Positions 1 to 7,794 of a DNA stretch of 12,871 bases are shown here, piece by piece. The stretch's first letter is position 1. Each line of letters begins with the position of its first letter. This DNA is from Perlabentimonas sp034006965. Lineage in GTDB: Bacteria; Bacteroidota; Bacteroidia; Bacteroidales; Tenuifilaceae. The notes beneath the pieces were generated by a model. That model searched no databases. It saw only the letters and a program-made list of their open reading frames with translations, and was not told the origin of the DNA. The stretch lies in NCBI GenBank assembly GCA_034006965.1, contig JAVERU010000088.1:1-12871 (forward strand), read 5' to 3'. Made by a program: the position numbers and the translations under genes.

Positions 1-707
1 TTCTTGTGCAACCCGCACTCCTTGGTATCGGGGTTCTCCCACCACCATCTACCCGCTCTAATATCCTCGCCCGGCTCAATGGCTCTAGTGCAGGGCAGGC
101 AGCCAATGCTGGGGAAACCCTTTTTGTGAAGCGGATTTACCGGAACGCTGTGCTCGTTTACATAGTCCCACACATCCTGCTCGCTCCAGCTTATTAGCGG
201 GTTAATTTTAATTAGGCCATTGCCCTCGTCCCACTCCACGGTTTGCATATCCTTACGGGTAACCGACTGATCGCGGCGAAGTCCGCAGATCCATGCATCA
301 AGCCCCTGAAAGGCTCTTTTCAGCGGAACAAGCTTGCGAATGCGACAACATTCCTTGCGATTCTCTACGCTGTGGTAGAATAGGTTGATGCCCTTTTGGT
401 TAACCATCTCCTCCACATCCTCGTGGTTGGGGAAGTAAATCCTAATCTTTACGTTATACTTGCTGCAGGTTCGGTCAATAAGGTCGTAGGTTTCGGGGAA
501 AAGTCTTCCGGTATCAAGGGTAAAAATGGTTGTGCTCGCATCAATCTTCACCACCATATCGGTGAGCACCTGATCCTCGAGCCCAAGGCTCGACGAAAGG
601 GCAATGCTCCCCTTAAACCTTTCGAGACAGAACCTGAGGATTTCCTGTGGCGTTTTGTTCTCAAGTTTAGTGTTTAGACTTTTTGCCAGGTCAATGCTGC
701 TCTTCAT
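1..707 (-). CDS. cysH: Phosphoadenylyl/adenylyl-sulfate reductase CysH, 3' end cut by the window edge
   Basis: The enzyme reduces activated sulfate (APS or PAPS) to sulfite with thioredoxin in assimilatory sulfate reduction, in the cytoplasm. The frame reads from the ATG at 705-707 (MKSSIDLAKS) through 235 codons off the left edge, so only a short C-terminal tail is missing for a family of about 235-245 residues. Seen directly: the nucleotide-binding segment SSSLGLEDQVL (38-48), TLDTGRLFPET (63-73), the Cys pair ECC (C120, C121), CGLRRDQS (141-148), a second pair GCLPC (C203, C206) and the catalytic ECGLH (C231). The CC plus CxxC set is the [4Fe-4S] ligand pattern of APS-type reductases, so APS is the likelier substrate; E. 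coli-type PAPS reductases lack it. The substrate is an inference. No Shine-Dalgarno sequence precedes the ATG. No other sulfate-assimilation gene is visible; partners may lie beyond the left edge. Confidence 0.95.
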   Translation of the reverse strand, partial: MKSSIDLAKSLNTKLENKTPQEILRFCLERFKGSIALSSSLGLEDQVLTDMVVKIDASTTIFTLDTGRLFPETYDLIDRTCSKYNVKIRIYFPNHEDVEEMVNQKGINLFYHSVENRKECCRIRKLVPLKRAFQGLDAWICGLRRDQSVTRKDMQTVEWDEGNGLIKINPLISWSEQDVWDYVNEHSVPVNPLHKKGFPSIGCLPCTRAIEPGEDIRAGRWWWENPDTKECGLHK

Positions 708-745
708 ATCTTATGCTGATAAGGTTATTATAACAATTGCTGGGG

Positions 746-753
746 CAAATATA
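746..753 (-). promoter_or_regulatory. Putative Bacteroidota -7 box for cysH
   Basis: On the minus strand the sequence reads TATATTTG, an exact match to the Bacteroidota -7 consensus TAnnTTTG, 38 bases upstream of the cysH ATG. No clear TTTG -33 element is found at the usual spacing, so the call rests on the -7 box and its position between the upstream terminator and cysH. Confidence 0.4.
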
Positions 754-785
754 AAAACTATTCCGGTTAATACCCTAATGTAAAA

Positions 786-822
786 CACCCCAGCCGTAAC
801 CCTTGGGAAAACGGCTGGGGTG
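786..822 (-). terminator. Rho-independent-like terminator after the lipoprotein gene
   Basis: A perfect 12-bp GC-rich stem (CACCCCAGCCGT with ACGGCTGGGGTG) encloses a 13-nt loop. Read on the minus strand it lies 38 bases past the stop of the lipoprotein gene and is followed by TTTTA. The plus-strand side has no T run, so it most likely ends the rnr-lipoprotein transcript before the cysH promoter. Confidence 0.7.
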
Positions 823-859
823 CTATAGGTTATGGGGAATGGCAGTATTCCTGCTTCAG

Positions 860-1438
860 CTATATTGGCTTAGTAAGATCAAACTCGGCCTCAAAAACCA
901 ATTCGCCTCCGTAGTGAAGTTGGTACTTCATGGTGCTCAAGTCCTCGGCAATTATTATCCTCCACATACGCTCTATACCATCGGCAAGTATCTCCTTGGT
1001 GTAGTCGTCCCAAGGGAAGCTTTGTATAAAGGCAGTACCCGAATCGTCGGCATAGCCGCCGTATAGGGTTTGATCCTCGGGTGTTCCATCTTCATGCCTG
1101 TGGTCATGGCGGAATCTTAGGCCTTTCTCCTCCATGATGAACATCCATGTGCGCGAGCGATCCTCATCGAGGTGGAAAGGAATGTATACCCTATCGTTTT
1201 CGCAAACAGTGACGTGCATAACAAATTTTTTATGAGCCCAGCTATCGCGACCATCCACGGTGAAGTTTTCGCGACCTACGAATGATTTACCGCAAAGCGA
1301 GGCCAGATTTTTCAGAAAGGCTTGCTGGGTGTTCTCCACCGAGCAGCAAGGTTTTTCGGCACTTTTCTCCTTTTGCGTTGATGATCCACACGATATGGCT
1401 ACCGTTGCCACTAGAACTAGTAAAGCTAATTTTCTCAT
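860..1438 (-). CDS. Secreted lipoprotein of unknown function
   Basis: A 192-residue protein with a clear lipoprotein signal: MRK, a hydrophobic core, then the lipobox AISC with the acylated cysteine at C17 followed by GSS. It is probably anchored in the outer or inner membrane facing the periplasm. After a short polar, Lys-rich linker (18-30) with a CC pair (31-32) comes a compact domain of about 150 residues. Its most distinctive parts are DEDRSRTW (91-98), HDHRHEDG (111-118) with three His and two acidic residues close together, and a YGG (126-128). It looks to me like a conserved uncharacterised secreted family, but I cannot name a domain. The His/Asp cluster could bind metal, which is inference only. 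The gene starts 29 nt after the rnr stop on the same strand and is followed by a strong terminator, so it is likely the last gene of an rnr transcript. Confidence 0.8.
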   Translation of the reverse strand: MRKLALLVLVATVAISCGSSTQKEKSAEKPCCSVENTQQAFLKNLASLCGKSFVGRENFTVDGRDSWAHKKFVMHVTVCENDRVYIPFHLDEDRSRTWMFIMEEKGLRFRHDHRHEDGTPEDQTLYGGYADDSGTAFIQSFPWDDYTKEILADGIERMWRIIIAEDLSTMKYQLHYGGELVFEAEFDLTKPI

Positions 1439-1467
1439 TCTATATCGATTTTAGTTAGTTTTCCATA

Positions 1468-3735
1468 TTACCTTCTTTTTCGCTGAACACCTTTGGTTTT
1501 ACGAGTTTTGTCGGGATTTGATTTTCGTTTCGAGCCACCCGGTTTTTGCGAGCGATTCTGATTGGTTGGCTTAGCCATGGCAGTTGCATTACCATTCTCG
1601 TCGATGAGCCTAAAGTCGAGCTGCTTTTTGGGTAGGTTGGTGCGCCACACCTCAACCAACAGCTCGTCGCCAAGCTGGAACTTTCTGTCGGTTTGTCGGC
1701 CCACAAGGCAGTAGTTGTCCTCGTCAAACTCGTAGTAGTCATCGTCCAAATCGCGAATGGCAACCAGGCCCTCGCACTTGGTTTCGTTTAGCTCAACGAA
1801 CAGCCCAAAGCTGGTTACACCGGTTATAACACCTTGGAAATGCTGACCAATTTTATCGGACATGAACTCAACCTGCTTGTACTTTATTGATGCGCGCTCA
1901 GCGTCGGTGGCCTTTATCTCCATATCGGTGGAGTGCTTGCACAGGCGTTCCAGCTCCTCCTCGTTCTTGGGTTTACCACCATCGAGGTAGTGAGCCAGCA
2001 GGCGGTGCACCATCATGTCGGGGTATCGGCGGATGGGCGAGGTGAAGTGGGTGTAGTGGGGGAAACCCAGGCCATAGTGCCCAATGTTGTTGGCCGAGTA
2101 GCGAGCCTTAGCCATCGATCGTAGGGCAAGGGTTTCAATTAGGTTCTGCTCCTTTTTGCCCTTCACCTCTTTAAGCAGCTTGTTTAGCGAGCGGCTTATC
2201 TGCCTGTCGGTACCACCCATCACGTTGTACCCGAAACGAGTGACGAAAGCTCGGAAATTATCGAACTTCTCGGGATTGGGCTTATCGTGAATTCGATACA
2301 CAAAGGGTTTCACCTTAACATTTTCGTGCGCAGCGCCAATGAACTCTGCCACCTTGCGGTTGGCTAGCAGCATGAATTCCTCTATAAGCTGGTTTGCCTC
2401 CTTCTGCACCTTAAAGTAAACGCCAAGGGGTTTTCCCTTATCATCGAGTTCAAACTTAACCTCGTCACGGTCAAAGTTTACAGCACCAGCCTTTAGCCTT
2501 TTATGGCGAAGTTTCTGAGCAATGCTGTTGAGCGTAAGTATTTCAGTGGCCATTTTGCCCTGTCCGGTTTCTATCACCTCCTGCGCATCCTCGTAGGCCA
2601 TACGCAGTTGCGAGAGGATAACCGTTCGACCAAACCACTCCTTATGCACATTACCATCCAAATCCATTTCAAAAACTGCCGAGAAGCAAAGCTTCTCCTC
2701 GTTGGGACGGAGCGAGCAGATGAAGTTCGAAAGTCGCTCGGGGAGCATAGGCACGCAACGGTCAACTAGGTATACCGAGGTGGCGCGCTCAATGGCTTCG
2801 CTGTCGATGGGCGATCCGGGCGTTACGTAATGCGTAACATCGGCAATGTGCACGCCAATCTCGTAGGTGTTTTCATCAATCTTTCGAATGGAAAGCGCAT
2901 CATCAAAATCTTTGGCATCGGCTGGGTCGATGGTAAAAGTGGGAATATCCCGGAAGTCGCGTCGAGCGGCTATATCCTGTTTCGATATTTTATCGGATAT
3001 TTTTTCGGCCAGCGTGTTAAGCTCCTCGGGGAAATGGTAGGGCAGTTCAAACTCGGCCAGTATGGAGTGCATTTCCACCTCATGCACTCCAGGGTCGCCA
3101 ATTACCTCCACCACCTCGCCCATGGGGTTTTTGGTGTGGCGAGGCCAGTCGGTAATGCGGGCTATAACCTTTTGTCCACTCTTGGCCTTGTTGGTAGCCC
3201 CTTTGGGGATAAAAATATCGTAGGGCATGAGCTTGTTATCGGTAATCACAAAGGCGTAGTTGGCCTCCACCTCTATTTTGCCTACAAATGTACGCTTGGC
3301 GCGTTCAACCACTTCAACTACCTCGGCCTCCATCCTTTGGCGACGGCGTTTAGGGCTAATGGCCACTTTTACCCTATCGCCATGCAGGGCGTGGTTTAGG
3401 TTATACTCGGGTACAAAAACCTCCTGGTTGTCGGTTGTTATTACGTAGGCATTGCCATCGGTTTCCATCTCAACAATTCCTTCAATTGCGGCCGACAGCA
3501 TCTTCACCATAAACATTCCCTTATACACCTCGCGCAGAGCCCCCTGATCGGCAAGTTCATATAGTACCTCATTGATCAACCTTTTTGACGTGGGGTCCTT
3601 TGCCTCCAGCATCTTGGCTATTTGCTTGTAATTTAGGCTTTGCGATGGATTTGAAGAGAAAATGCCCATGATGGATTTCATCAACATATTCTTATTAAAC
3701 CCATCGCCTTTCTTAGCCTTTTGCTTTTTTGCCAT
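1468..3735 (-). CDS. rnr: Ribonuclease R (RNB-family 3'-5' exoribonuclease)
   Basis: Processive 3'-to-5' exoribonuclease that degrades structured RNA, including rRNA and mRNA, in the cytoplasm. The 755-residue length fits RNase R rather than the shorter RNase II. Domain order seen: N-terminal helical region (about 15-80), cold-shock/OB domains (about 82-215, with the two stretches VFVPEYNLNHALHGDRV and DIFIPKG), the RNB catalytic domain (about 258-590), the S1 RNA-binding domain (about 630-712, GVITGVTSFGLFVEL) and a Lys/Arg-rich tail (722-755). The catalytic Mg-binding acidic cluster is intact as TIDPADAKDFDDA, with D270, D276, D278 and D279, and the HYTHFTSPIRRYPD motif is present at 560-573. 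The ATG at 3733-3735 (MAKKQK) is preceded by a plausible promoter. It is divergent from the transporter gene and probably cotranscribed with the lipoprotein gene downstream. Confidence 0.97.
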   Translation of the reverse strand: MAKKQKAKKGDGFNKNMLMKSIMGIFSSNPSQSLNYKQIAKMLEAKDPTSKRLINEVLYELADQGALREVYKGMFMVKMLSAAIEGIVEMETDGNAYVITTDNQEVFVPEYNLNHALHGDRVKVAISPKRRRQRMEAEVVEVVERAKRTFVGKIEVEANYAFVITDNKLMPYDIFIPKGATNKAKSGQKVIARITDWPRHTKNPMGEVVEVIGDPGVHEVEMHSILAEFELPYHFPEELNTLAEKISDKISKQDIAARRDFRDIPTFTIDPADAKDFDDALSIRKIDENTYEIGVHIADVTHYVTPGSPIDSEAIERATSVYLVDRCVPMLPERLSNFICSLRPNEEKLCFSAVFEMDLDGNVHKEWFGRTVILSQLRMAYEDAQEVIETGQGKMATEILTLNSIAQKLRHKRLKAGAVNFDRDEVKFELDDKGKPLGVYFKVQKEANQLIEEFMLLANRKVAEFIGAAHENVKVKPFVYRIHDKPNPEKFDNFRAFVTRFGYNVMGGTDRQISRSLNKLLKEVKGKKEQNLIETLALRSMAKARYSANNIGHYGLGFPHYTHFTSPIRRYPDMMVHRLLAHYLDGGKPKNEEELERLCKHSTDMEIKATDAERASIKYKQVEFMSDKIGQHFQGVITGVTSFGLFVELNETKCEGLVAIRDLDDDYYEFDEDNYCLVGRQTDRKFQLGDELLVEVWRTNLPKKQLDFRLIDENGNATAMAKPTNQNRSQKPGGSKRKSNPDKTRKTKGVQRKRR

Positions 3736-3756
3736 ATTTTCTTGTTTTAAAAGATG

Positions 3757-3785
3757 TAAAGATATGAATTTTTCAGGTGCCCAAA
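3757..3785 (-). promoter_or_regulatory. Putative promoter of rnr
   Basis: Read on the minus strand, TTTG (3785-3782), a 17-nt spacer and TATCTTTA (3764-3757) resemble the Bacteroidota TTTG...TAnnTTTG promoter, with one mismatch at the last base of the -7 box and a slightly short spacer. It would give a leader of roughly 15 nt before the rnr ATG. Confidence 0.4.
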
Positions 3786-3877
3786 CGATTTGCTTATTAT
3801 CTTGTTACTGCTTATGCCTTTGAAATCAAAACCAAAGTGACGGGGATGATTTATATAAAAAATCTTATTTTTACAGC

Positions 3878-6001
3878 ATGGCAAAATTATTTAAAGACAA
3901 GCTCAACAAGGAGCTGGGTTTAGTTGATGTGTTTGTGCTAAGCACAGGAGCAATGTTTAGCTCAGGTTTTTTTCTGCTACCCGGGTTAGCTGCATTTCAT
4001 ACAGGATCCTCGGTTTTTATATCATATTTGGTGGCAGCAGTTCTAATCATGCCAGCCATGTTTAGTATTGCTGAACTTTCCACTGCACTGCCAAGGGCAG
4101 GTGGGGTGTACTTTATGCTCGACAGAAGTTTGGGCCCCTTGATGGGCACAGTGGGAGGCATAGGTACTTATTTGGCGCTTATACTTAAAACAGCCTTTGC
4201 ATTGGTGGGTATTGGCGCCTACGCATCAATTTTTTACGATCTGCCTATTAAGATTGTCGCTTCGCTACTCACCATTGTTTTTATGGTGTTAAATTTACTG
4301 GGATCAAAGAAAACCGCTGGGCTACAGCGTTTCCTCGTGTTTTTCCTTATTGCAGTGCTGGCTCTTTTTATGGTTGAGGGTTTAAGGGAGGTGTTTAGCA
4401 TTGGAGCCCAAACCCTTGTCGATACCAAGTTAAAGCCTTTTGCAACCAATGGTATCGAAGGGATTCTCTCGACCGCAGGCTTTGTTTTTGTGGCATACCT
4501 TGGACTTACACAGGTGGCCAGCGTTGCCGAGGAGATTAAAAACCCTGAAAGAAACATTCCGCTTGGGATGATTCTCTCGCTAATTGTTACTACTGTAATA
4601 TATGTGGTAGGGGTTTTCATTATGGTGGGGGTTCTGCCAACAGTTGATTTTTTTAAAGATTTAACCCCGGTTTGGACTGCCTCACAGGTTGTATTTAAAT
4701 GGATACCCCCGAAGTATGGAGGGTTACTTGTTGTGGCTGCTGCCATTGCTGCCTTTGCCTCAACAGGCAACGGGGGGTTAATGTCGGCATCGCGTTACCC
4801 TATGGCTATGGCGCGCGATAGGGTTATTCCTCGTTTGTTTACCCGATTAAATAGGTTTAAAACCCCAATGCATTCCATTCTAGCCACTTCGGCACTTATG
4901 CTGTTTTTTATCCTGGTCCTTAGCGAGGAGGGTATAGCCAAAATGGCCAGCGCTTTTCAACTTGTCATCTTTATCTTAGTAAATTTTGCGGTTATTGTTA
5001 TGCGCAATAGCCGCATACAATCCTACGATCCTGGCTATCATTCCCCACTTTTCCCTTGGATGCAAATTTTTGGAATCTTAACATCCTTGCTTCTTATAAT
5101 CTATATGGGCTGGGGGCCCGCGCTATTTACAATAGTAGTGGTAGTGTTGGCTATGGTTTGGTATTACTACTATACCCGCAAGTATGTAAAGCGCCAAGGG
5201 GCAATATACCATTGGTTTGCCCTTCTGGGGCAGAAACAGCATGTTGGGCTCGAGAATGAATTTTTGTTTATACTGAAAGAGAAAGGTTTACGTGAGGGTG
5301 ATCCCTTCGATGAGATGGTGGTGCAAGCCCAGATTACACAGCTTAAAGAGCAAGAGGTAAGTTTTAACGATTTGGTAGGGCTGGTATCTGAAAGTTTGGC
5401 CAGTAGGCTCGACAGTTTCAGCACCAATGACATTAAGCAGGAGCTGCTTGAGGTAACGGCAATTGACCCAGCACTAGTGATTCCAAGGGTGTCGATACTG
5501 CATGGCAAGTTCGATCATATTGAAACTCCAGTGCTTCATATTGTTACTTCCGAAGTGGGCGTTGAGAAACCAGTGGAAAAGGGTGAAATATCATCGAAAG
5601 ATAACATTAGGGTGTTTTTCGTGCTGCTTAGCCCAATGGAAAACCCCAAGCTGCAGCTTCGGCTCCTTTCGCGCATTATGGATATTGTTGAACGTGAAAG
5701 ATTTGTTGAAACCATTTGCGACCTAAGCAACGAGCGCGAAATTAAGGAGTACCTACTGCATAACGATAGGTACATCACCCTCGAGCTTAAAAGCGATAGT
5801 ACCACCAACGACCTGATTGGTAAGATGCTTAAGGAGGTACGCTTCCCGCATGATGTGCTGGTGGCCATGGTGCAGCGCAAGGAGAAGATCATTACCCCCA
5901 AGGGCGATACCGAGCTGGAGGAGGGCGATATTATAACCATTATTGGTGAGCCCAAGGGGATAAAGAGTTTGTTCATGAAGTACATTCGTCTAAACAGCTA
6001 G
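3878..6001 (+). CDS. APC-superfamily permease with C-terminal EIIA-like and RCK_C domains
   Basis: An inner-membrane solute transporter, probably for an amino acid or similar substrate, with a large cytoplasmic regulatory tail. The first 435 or so residues form the permease, with about 12 hydrophobic segments and APC hallmarks: GLVDVFVLSTGAMFSSGFF (14-32), AELSTALPRAGGVYF (65-79) and EEIKNPERNIPLG (218-230). After a Tyr-rich junction (429-432) and a linker, residues about 515-628 look like a PTS EIIA type-2 domain: ILHGKFDHIETP (540-551) aligns with the phospho-His segment IPHGR...EKP of that family, placing the histidine at H542. Residues about 632-705 form an RCK_C (TrkA-C) domain, with MVQRKEKIITPKGDTELEEG (664-683) followed by DIITIIGEP. 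The tail suggests allosteric or phospho-control, which is inference, as is the substrate. The gene is divergent from rnr, and sfsA follows after 20 nt. I saw no convincing promoter box in the 142-bp gap. Confidence 0.9.
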   Translation: MAKLFKDKLNKELGLVDVFVLSTGAMFSSGFFLLPGLAAFHTGSSVFISYLVAAVLIMPAMFSIAELSTALPRAGGVYFMLDRSLGPLMGTVGGIGTYLALILKTAFALVGIGAYASIFYDLPIKIVASLLTIVFMVLNLLGSKKTAGLQRFLVFFLIAVLALFMVEGLREVFSIGAQTLVDTKLKPFATNGIEGILSTAGFVFVAYLGLTQVASVAEEIKNPERNIPLGMILSLIVTTVIYVVGVFIMVGVLPTVDFFKDLTPVWTASQVVFKWIPPKYGGLLVVAAAIAAFASTGNGGLMSASRYPMAMARDRVIPRLFTRLNRFKTPMHSILATSALMLFFILVLSEEGIAKMASAFQLVIFILVNFAVIVMRNSRIQSYDPGYHSPLFPWMQIFGILTSLLLIIYMGWGPALFTIVVVVLAMVWYYYYTRKYVKRQGAIYHWFALLGQKQHVGLENEFLFILKEKGLREGDPFDEMVVQAQITQLKEQEVSFNDLVGLVSESLASRLDSFSTNDIKQELLEVTAIDPALVIPRVSILHGKFDHIETPVLHIVTSEVGVEKPVEKGEISSKDNIRVFFVLLSPMENPKLQLRLLSRIMDIVERERFVETICDLSNEREIKEYLLHNDRYITLELKSDSTTNDLIGKMLKEVRFPHDVLVAMVQRKEKIITPKGDTELEEGDIITIIGEPKGIKSLFMKYIRLNS

Positions 6002-6021
6002 AAAGCACATTACGCTAAGCT

Positions 6022-6741
6022 ATGCATATTCCTTTCCCCAGCACCTTGGTGCACGGTAGGCTTATCAAAAGGTATAAGCGTTTTCTTGCTGATGTAACCC
6101 TCGACAATGGCGAAGAGGTAACCGCACACTGTACCAACTCGGGCACAATGAAAAGCTGTTTGGAGGAGGGGGCTGAGGTTTTCCTCTCCCCAGTGAACGA
6201 CTCCAAGCGGAAAACAAAGTTTACCTGGGAGATGATAAAAATAGAGGGCAACTGGGTGGGCATAAATACTTCGATGCCCAATATGCTGGCATTTGAGTGG
6301 ATAAAGAGTGGCGTAATTCCAGGCCTTGAGGGATATACCTACGTTAAGCGCGAGGTAACCTTCGGCGATAGCCGTTTTGATATCTACGCTGAGAACGAAA
6401 CGGAAAAGTGTTTTGTTGAGGTGAAGAACGTTACCCTAAAGGAGGGTAGCTATGCCCTATTTCCCGACGCCAAGACCGCCCGTGGACAGAAGCATTTGGA
6501 AACCTTAGTACAGGTGAAGCAAAGCGGTATGCGGGCCGTTATGCTCTACGTAGTGCAACGAGTTGATGTCGATTTGTTTGGACCCGCTTGGCAGATAGAT
6601 TCGCAGTACTCCCTGCTGCTACAGAAGGCTCACAGCGCAGGCGTTGAGGTTATTCCACTGCAAGTGCAGGTGCTTCCATCGGGGTTTAAACCTCTTGGTG
6701 TTTTGCCATACAACATCGAGGCCGAAAAGATATCTACCTAA
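6022..6741 (+). CDS. sfsA: SfsA family protein (sugar fermentation stimulation / putative DNA-RNA nuclease)
   Basis: A full-length SfsA homologue of 239 residues. The name comes from the E. coli gene that stimulates maltose metabolism when overexpressed; structurally the family joins an N-terminal OB-like fold to a C-terminal PD-(D/E)xK nuclease-like domain. Seen here: N-terminal PFPSTLVHGRLIKRYKRFL (4-22), AHCTNSGTMKSCLEEGAEVF (35-54), then the nuclease-type motif with D120 in SRFDIYAE and E133-x-K135 in CFVEVKNVTL, followed by FPDAKTARGQKHLETL (147-162), a strongly conserved SfsA block. The putative active-site acids and lysine are all present. The ATG at 6022 lies 20 nt after the transporter stop on the same strand, so cotranscription is likely. 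The 3' end overlaps a convergent gene by 8 bases. The physiological role in Bacteroidota is not established. Confidence 0.95.
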   Translation: MHIPFPSTLVHGRLIKRYKRFLADVTLDNGEEVTAHCTNSGTMKSCLEEGAEVFLSPVNDSKRKTKFTWEMIKIEGNWVGINTSMPNMLAFEWIKSGVIPGLEGYTYVKREVTFGDSRFDIYAENETEKCFVEVKNVTLKEGSYALFPDAKTARGQKHLETLVQVKQSGMRAVMLYVVQRVDVDLFGPAWQIDSQYSLLLQKAHSAGVEVIPLQVQVLPSGFKPLGVLPYNIEAEKIST

Positions 6742-7135
6742 AGAATGTAGCGCTAAGGAGGTCTATATTCCTACCGGCATGGTCGCCATACGACTCCTCT
6801 ATCTGTTTCTCCGAAATTTTGTAGGTACAACGCTCACCCTTAATCTTCGAGAAAACAACAAAGTACTCCTTTCCATCCTCCTCATGCAGAATTACCTTGG
6901 CTAGCTTATCGGCGCCATCGAGGGTTAGGTCGTGGTTACAGATAGGGCAGTGAAACTCAAGGTGGTCGCCATCATCAATCTTGAACGAGGGGTGATGCGT
7001 AATGGCATAGTCGCCTAGTTCAGGGCTAAGTTTTACAATGCCGCCCGACCAACCCTTTTTCTTCACGGTAAATATTACCTTGTTGTCAACGTTAAGGTAA
7101 CCTTTACATTTTGGGCAAACAAAATTTGTTTTCAT
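6734..7135 (-). CDS. Small protein with two CPxC pairs, putative zinc-binding, unknown function
   Basis: A 133-residue, probably cytoplasmic protein with no signal peptide or membrane segment. It begins MKTNFVCPKCKGYL, with C7 and C10, and has a second pair in FHCPICNHDL (C63, C66), a spacing that could form one zinc-ribbon-like site with the segment between the pairs looped out. Other recognisable stretches are LSPELGDYAITHHPSFKID (36-54) and KEYFVVFSKIKGERCTYKI (89-107), ending near YGDHAGRNIDLL. It resembles conserved hypothetical proteins of Bacteroidota, but I cannot name a domain. I chose the ATG at 7133-7135; an in-frame GTG three codons upstream is less likely because the Cys motif begins so soon after the ATG. 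The gene converges on sfsA and their stop regions overlap by 8 bp. No clear promoter box was found upstream. Confidence 0.75.
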   Translation of the reverse strand: MKTNFVCPKCKGYLNVDNKVIFTVKKKGWSGGIVKLSPELGDYAITHHPSFKIDDGDHLEFHCPICNHDLTLDGADKLAKVILHEEDGKEYFVVFSKIKGERCTYKISEKQIEESYGDHAGRNIDLLSATFFR

Positions 7136-7292
7136 AGCAGGCACTTTTAGTTAGCAAATGGTTAGGGTTTCATCTGGGTATTCGTACTTCTCCGTGTTTT
7201 GTTGCATTATAACTGTAAAATTTTGGGGTTAAACACAGGCTGGGTTTTAATTTCAAAGCTGATTAACAAATTTCTCTTAATTATCGATCAGT

Positions 7293-7310
7293 TTGCCCGA
7301 ATACGGACAA
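7293..7310. promoter_or_regulatory. Imperfect palindrome, possible operator
   Basis: TTGCCCG-AATA-CGGACAA is a dyad with 7-bp arms and one mismatched pair, sitting between the two divergent genes. The size and symmetry fit a site for a dimeric helix-turn-helix regulator, but it could be chance, and no regulator gene is nearby. Confidence 0.2.
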
Positions 7311-7636
7311 TGTTTACCCTCACAAATTATGCTTTTATCAAACAAATAGTTAGTTAGGTAATATGGCTTGCTATTTGATAGTTTGAATGAGATTTAACTT
7401 CTTCCGATCAGTTAATATTTGCTTCTTGGCATAGCGATTGGTTTAAAATTTGACTAACAACGTCCATTATTGCAAACATTTATAGGTTGTGTTGCGTAAA
7501 TAATATGAATGCACCATCTTTACATAAATACCTAACAATCAACTATAAAGCCTGTGGCTCGAGTTTTGAATTAAATTTTTTTCACCAATTTTTTAACTCA
7601 TTGTGGCTCTAATCGCTTAACTTTTAGAGTGATGTT

Positions 7637-7668
7637 TTTGAGAATAATTGAAAAAAAGATTACTTTCG
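7637..7668 (+). promoter_or_regulatory. Putative promoter of the giant secreted protein gene
   Basis: TTTG at 7637-7640, a 20-nt spacer and TACTTTCG at 7661-7668 match the Bacteroidota TTTG-N19/20-TAnnTTTG promoter with one mismatch in the -7 box. It would give a leader of about 120 nt before the ATG at 7795. Confidence 0.35.
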
Positions 7669-7794
7669 CTTGTTAAAAGGTGTGTTTTGTCAAAAACAAT
7701 CTGATTTTTTAAGAATATTTTCGTATGAAGTAATGTGCAGCGGACAGGCATTGCACCTATAAAACTGAACTTAGAAAAAGAAATCACATACGTT

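Larger units (their letters stand above)
7136..7794. other. AT-rich intergenic region between two divergent genes
   Basis: About 660 bp without a supportable gene. It separates the minus-strand CPxC gene from the plus-strand giant secreted protein and should hold the promoters of both. Visible elements are an imperfect palindrome near 7293-7310 and a promoter-like pair at 7637-7668. Short open frames here lack any recognisable protein features. There is no tRNA, recognised riboswitch or insertion sequence end. Confidence 0.6.

Noticed and set aside
2830..3399. A 189-codon open frame on the plus strand within rnr
   Set aside because: It is antisense to the strongly supported RNB-family gene, and its product shows no recognisable domain.
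3851..3873. TATATAA and TATTTTTA as promoter boxes for the transporter gene
   Set aside because: TATTTTTA ends only 4 bases before the ATG, and TATATAA does not fit the TAnnTTTG form with a proper -33 box.
4234..4770. A 178-codon open frame on the minus strand within the permease gene
   Set aside because: It is a shadow of the membrane-domain codons; the plus-strand frame has clear APC motifs.
5536..5985. A 149-codon minus-strand frame rich in Ser and Leu
   Set aside because: Antisense of the EIIA/RCK_C part of the transporter; its composition is that of a reverse-complement shadow.
7285..7413. CGATCAGTT occurring twice 120 bp apart, as a possible regulator site pair
   Set aside because: A 9-base match within about 660 bp is expected by chance, and the flanking sequences do not match.
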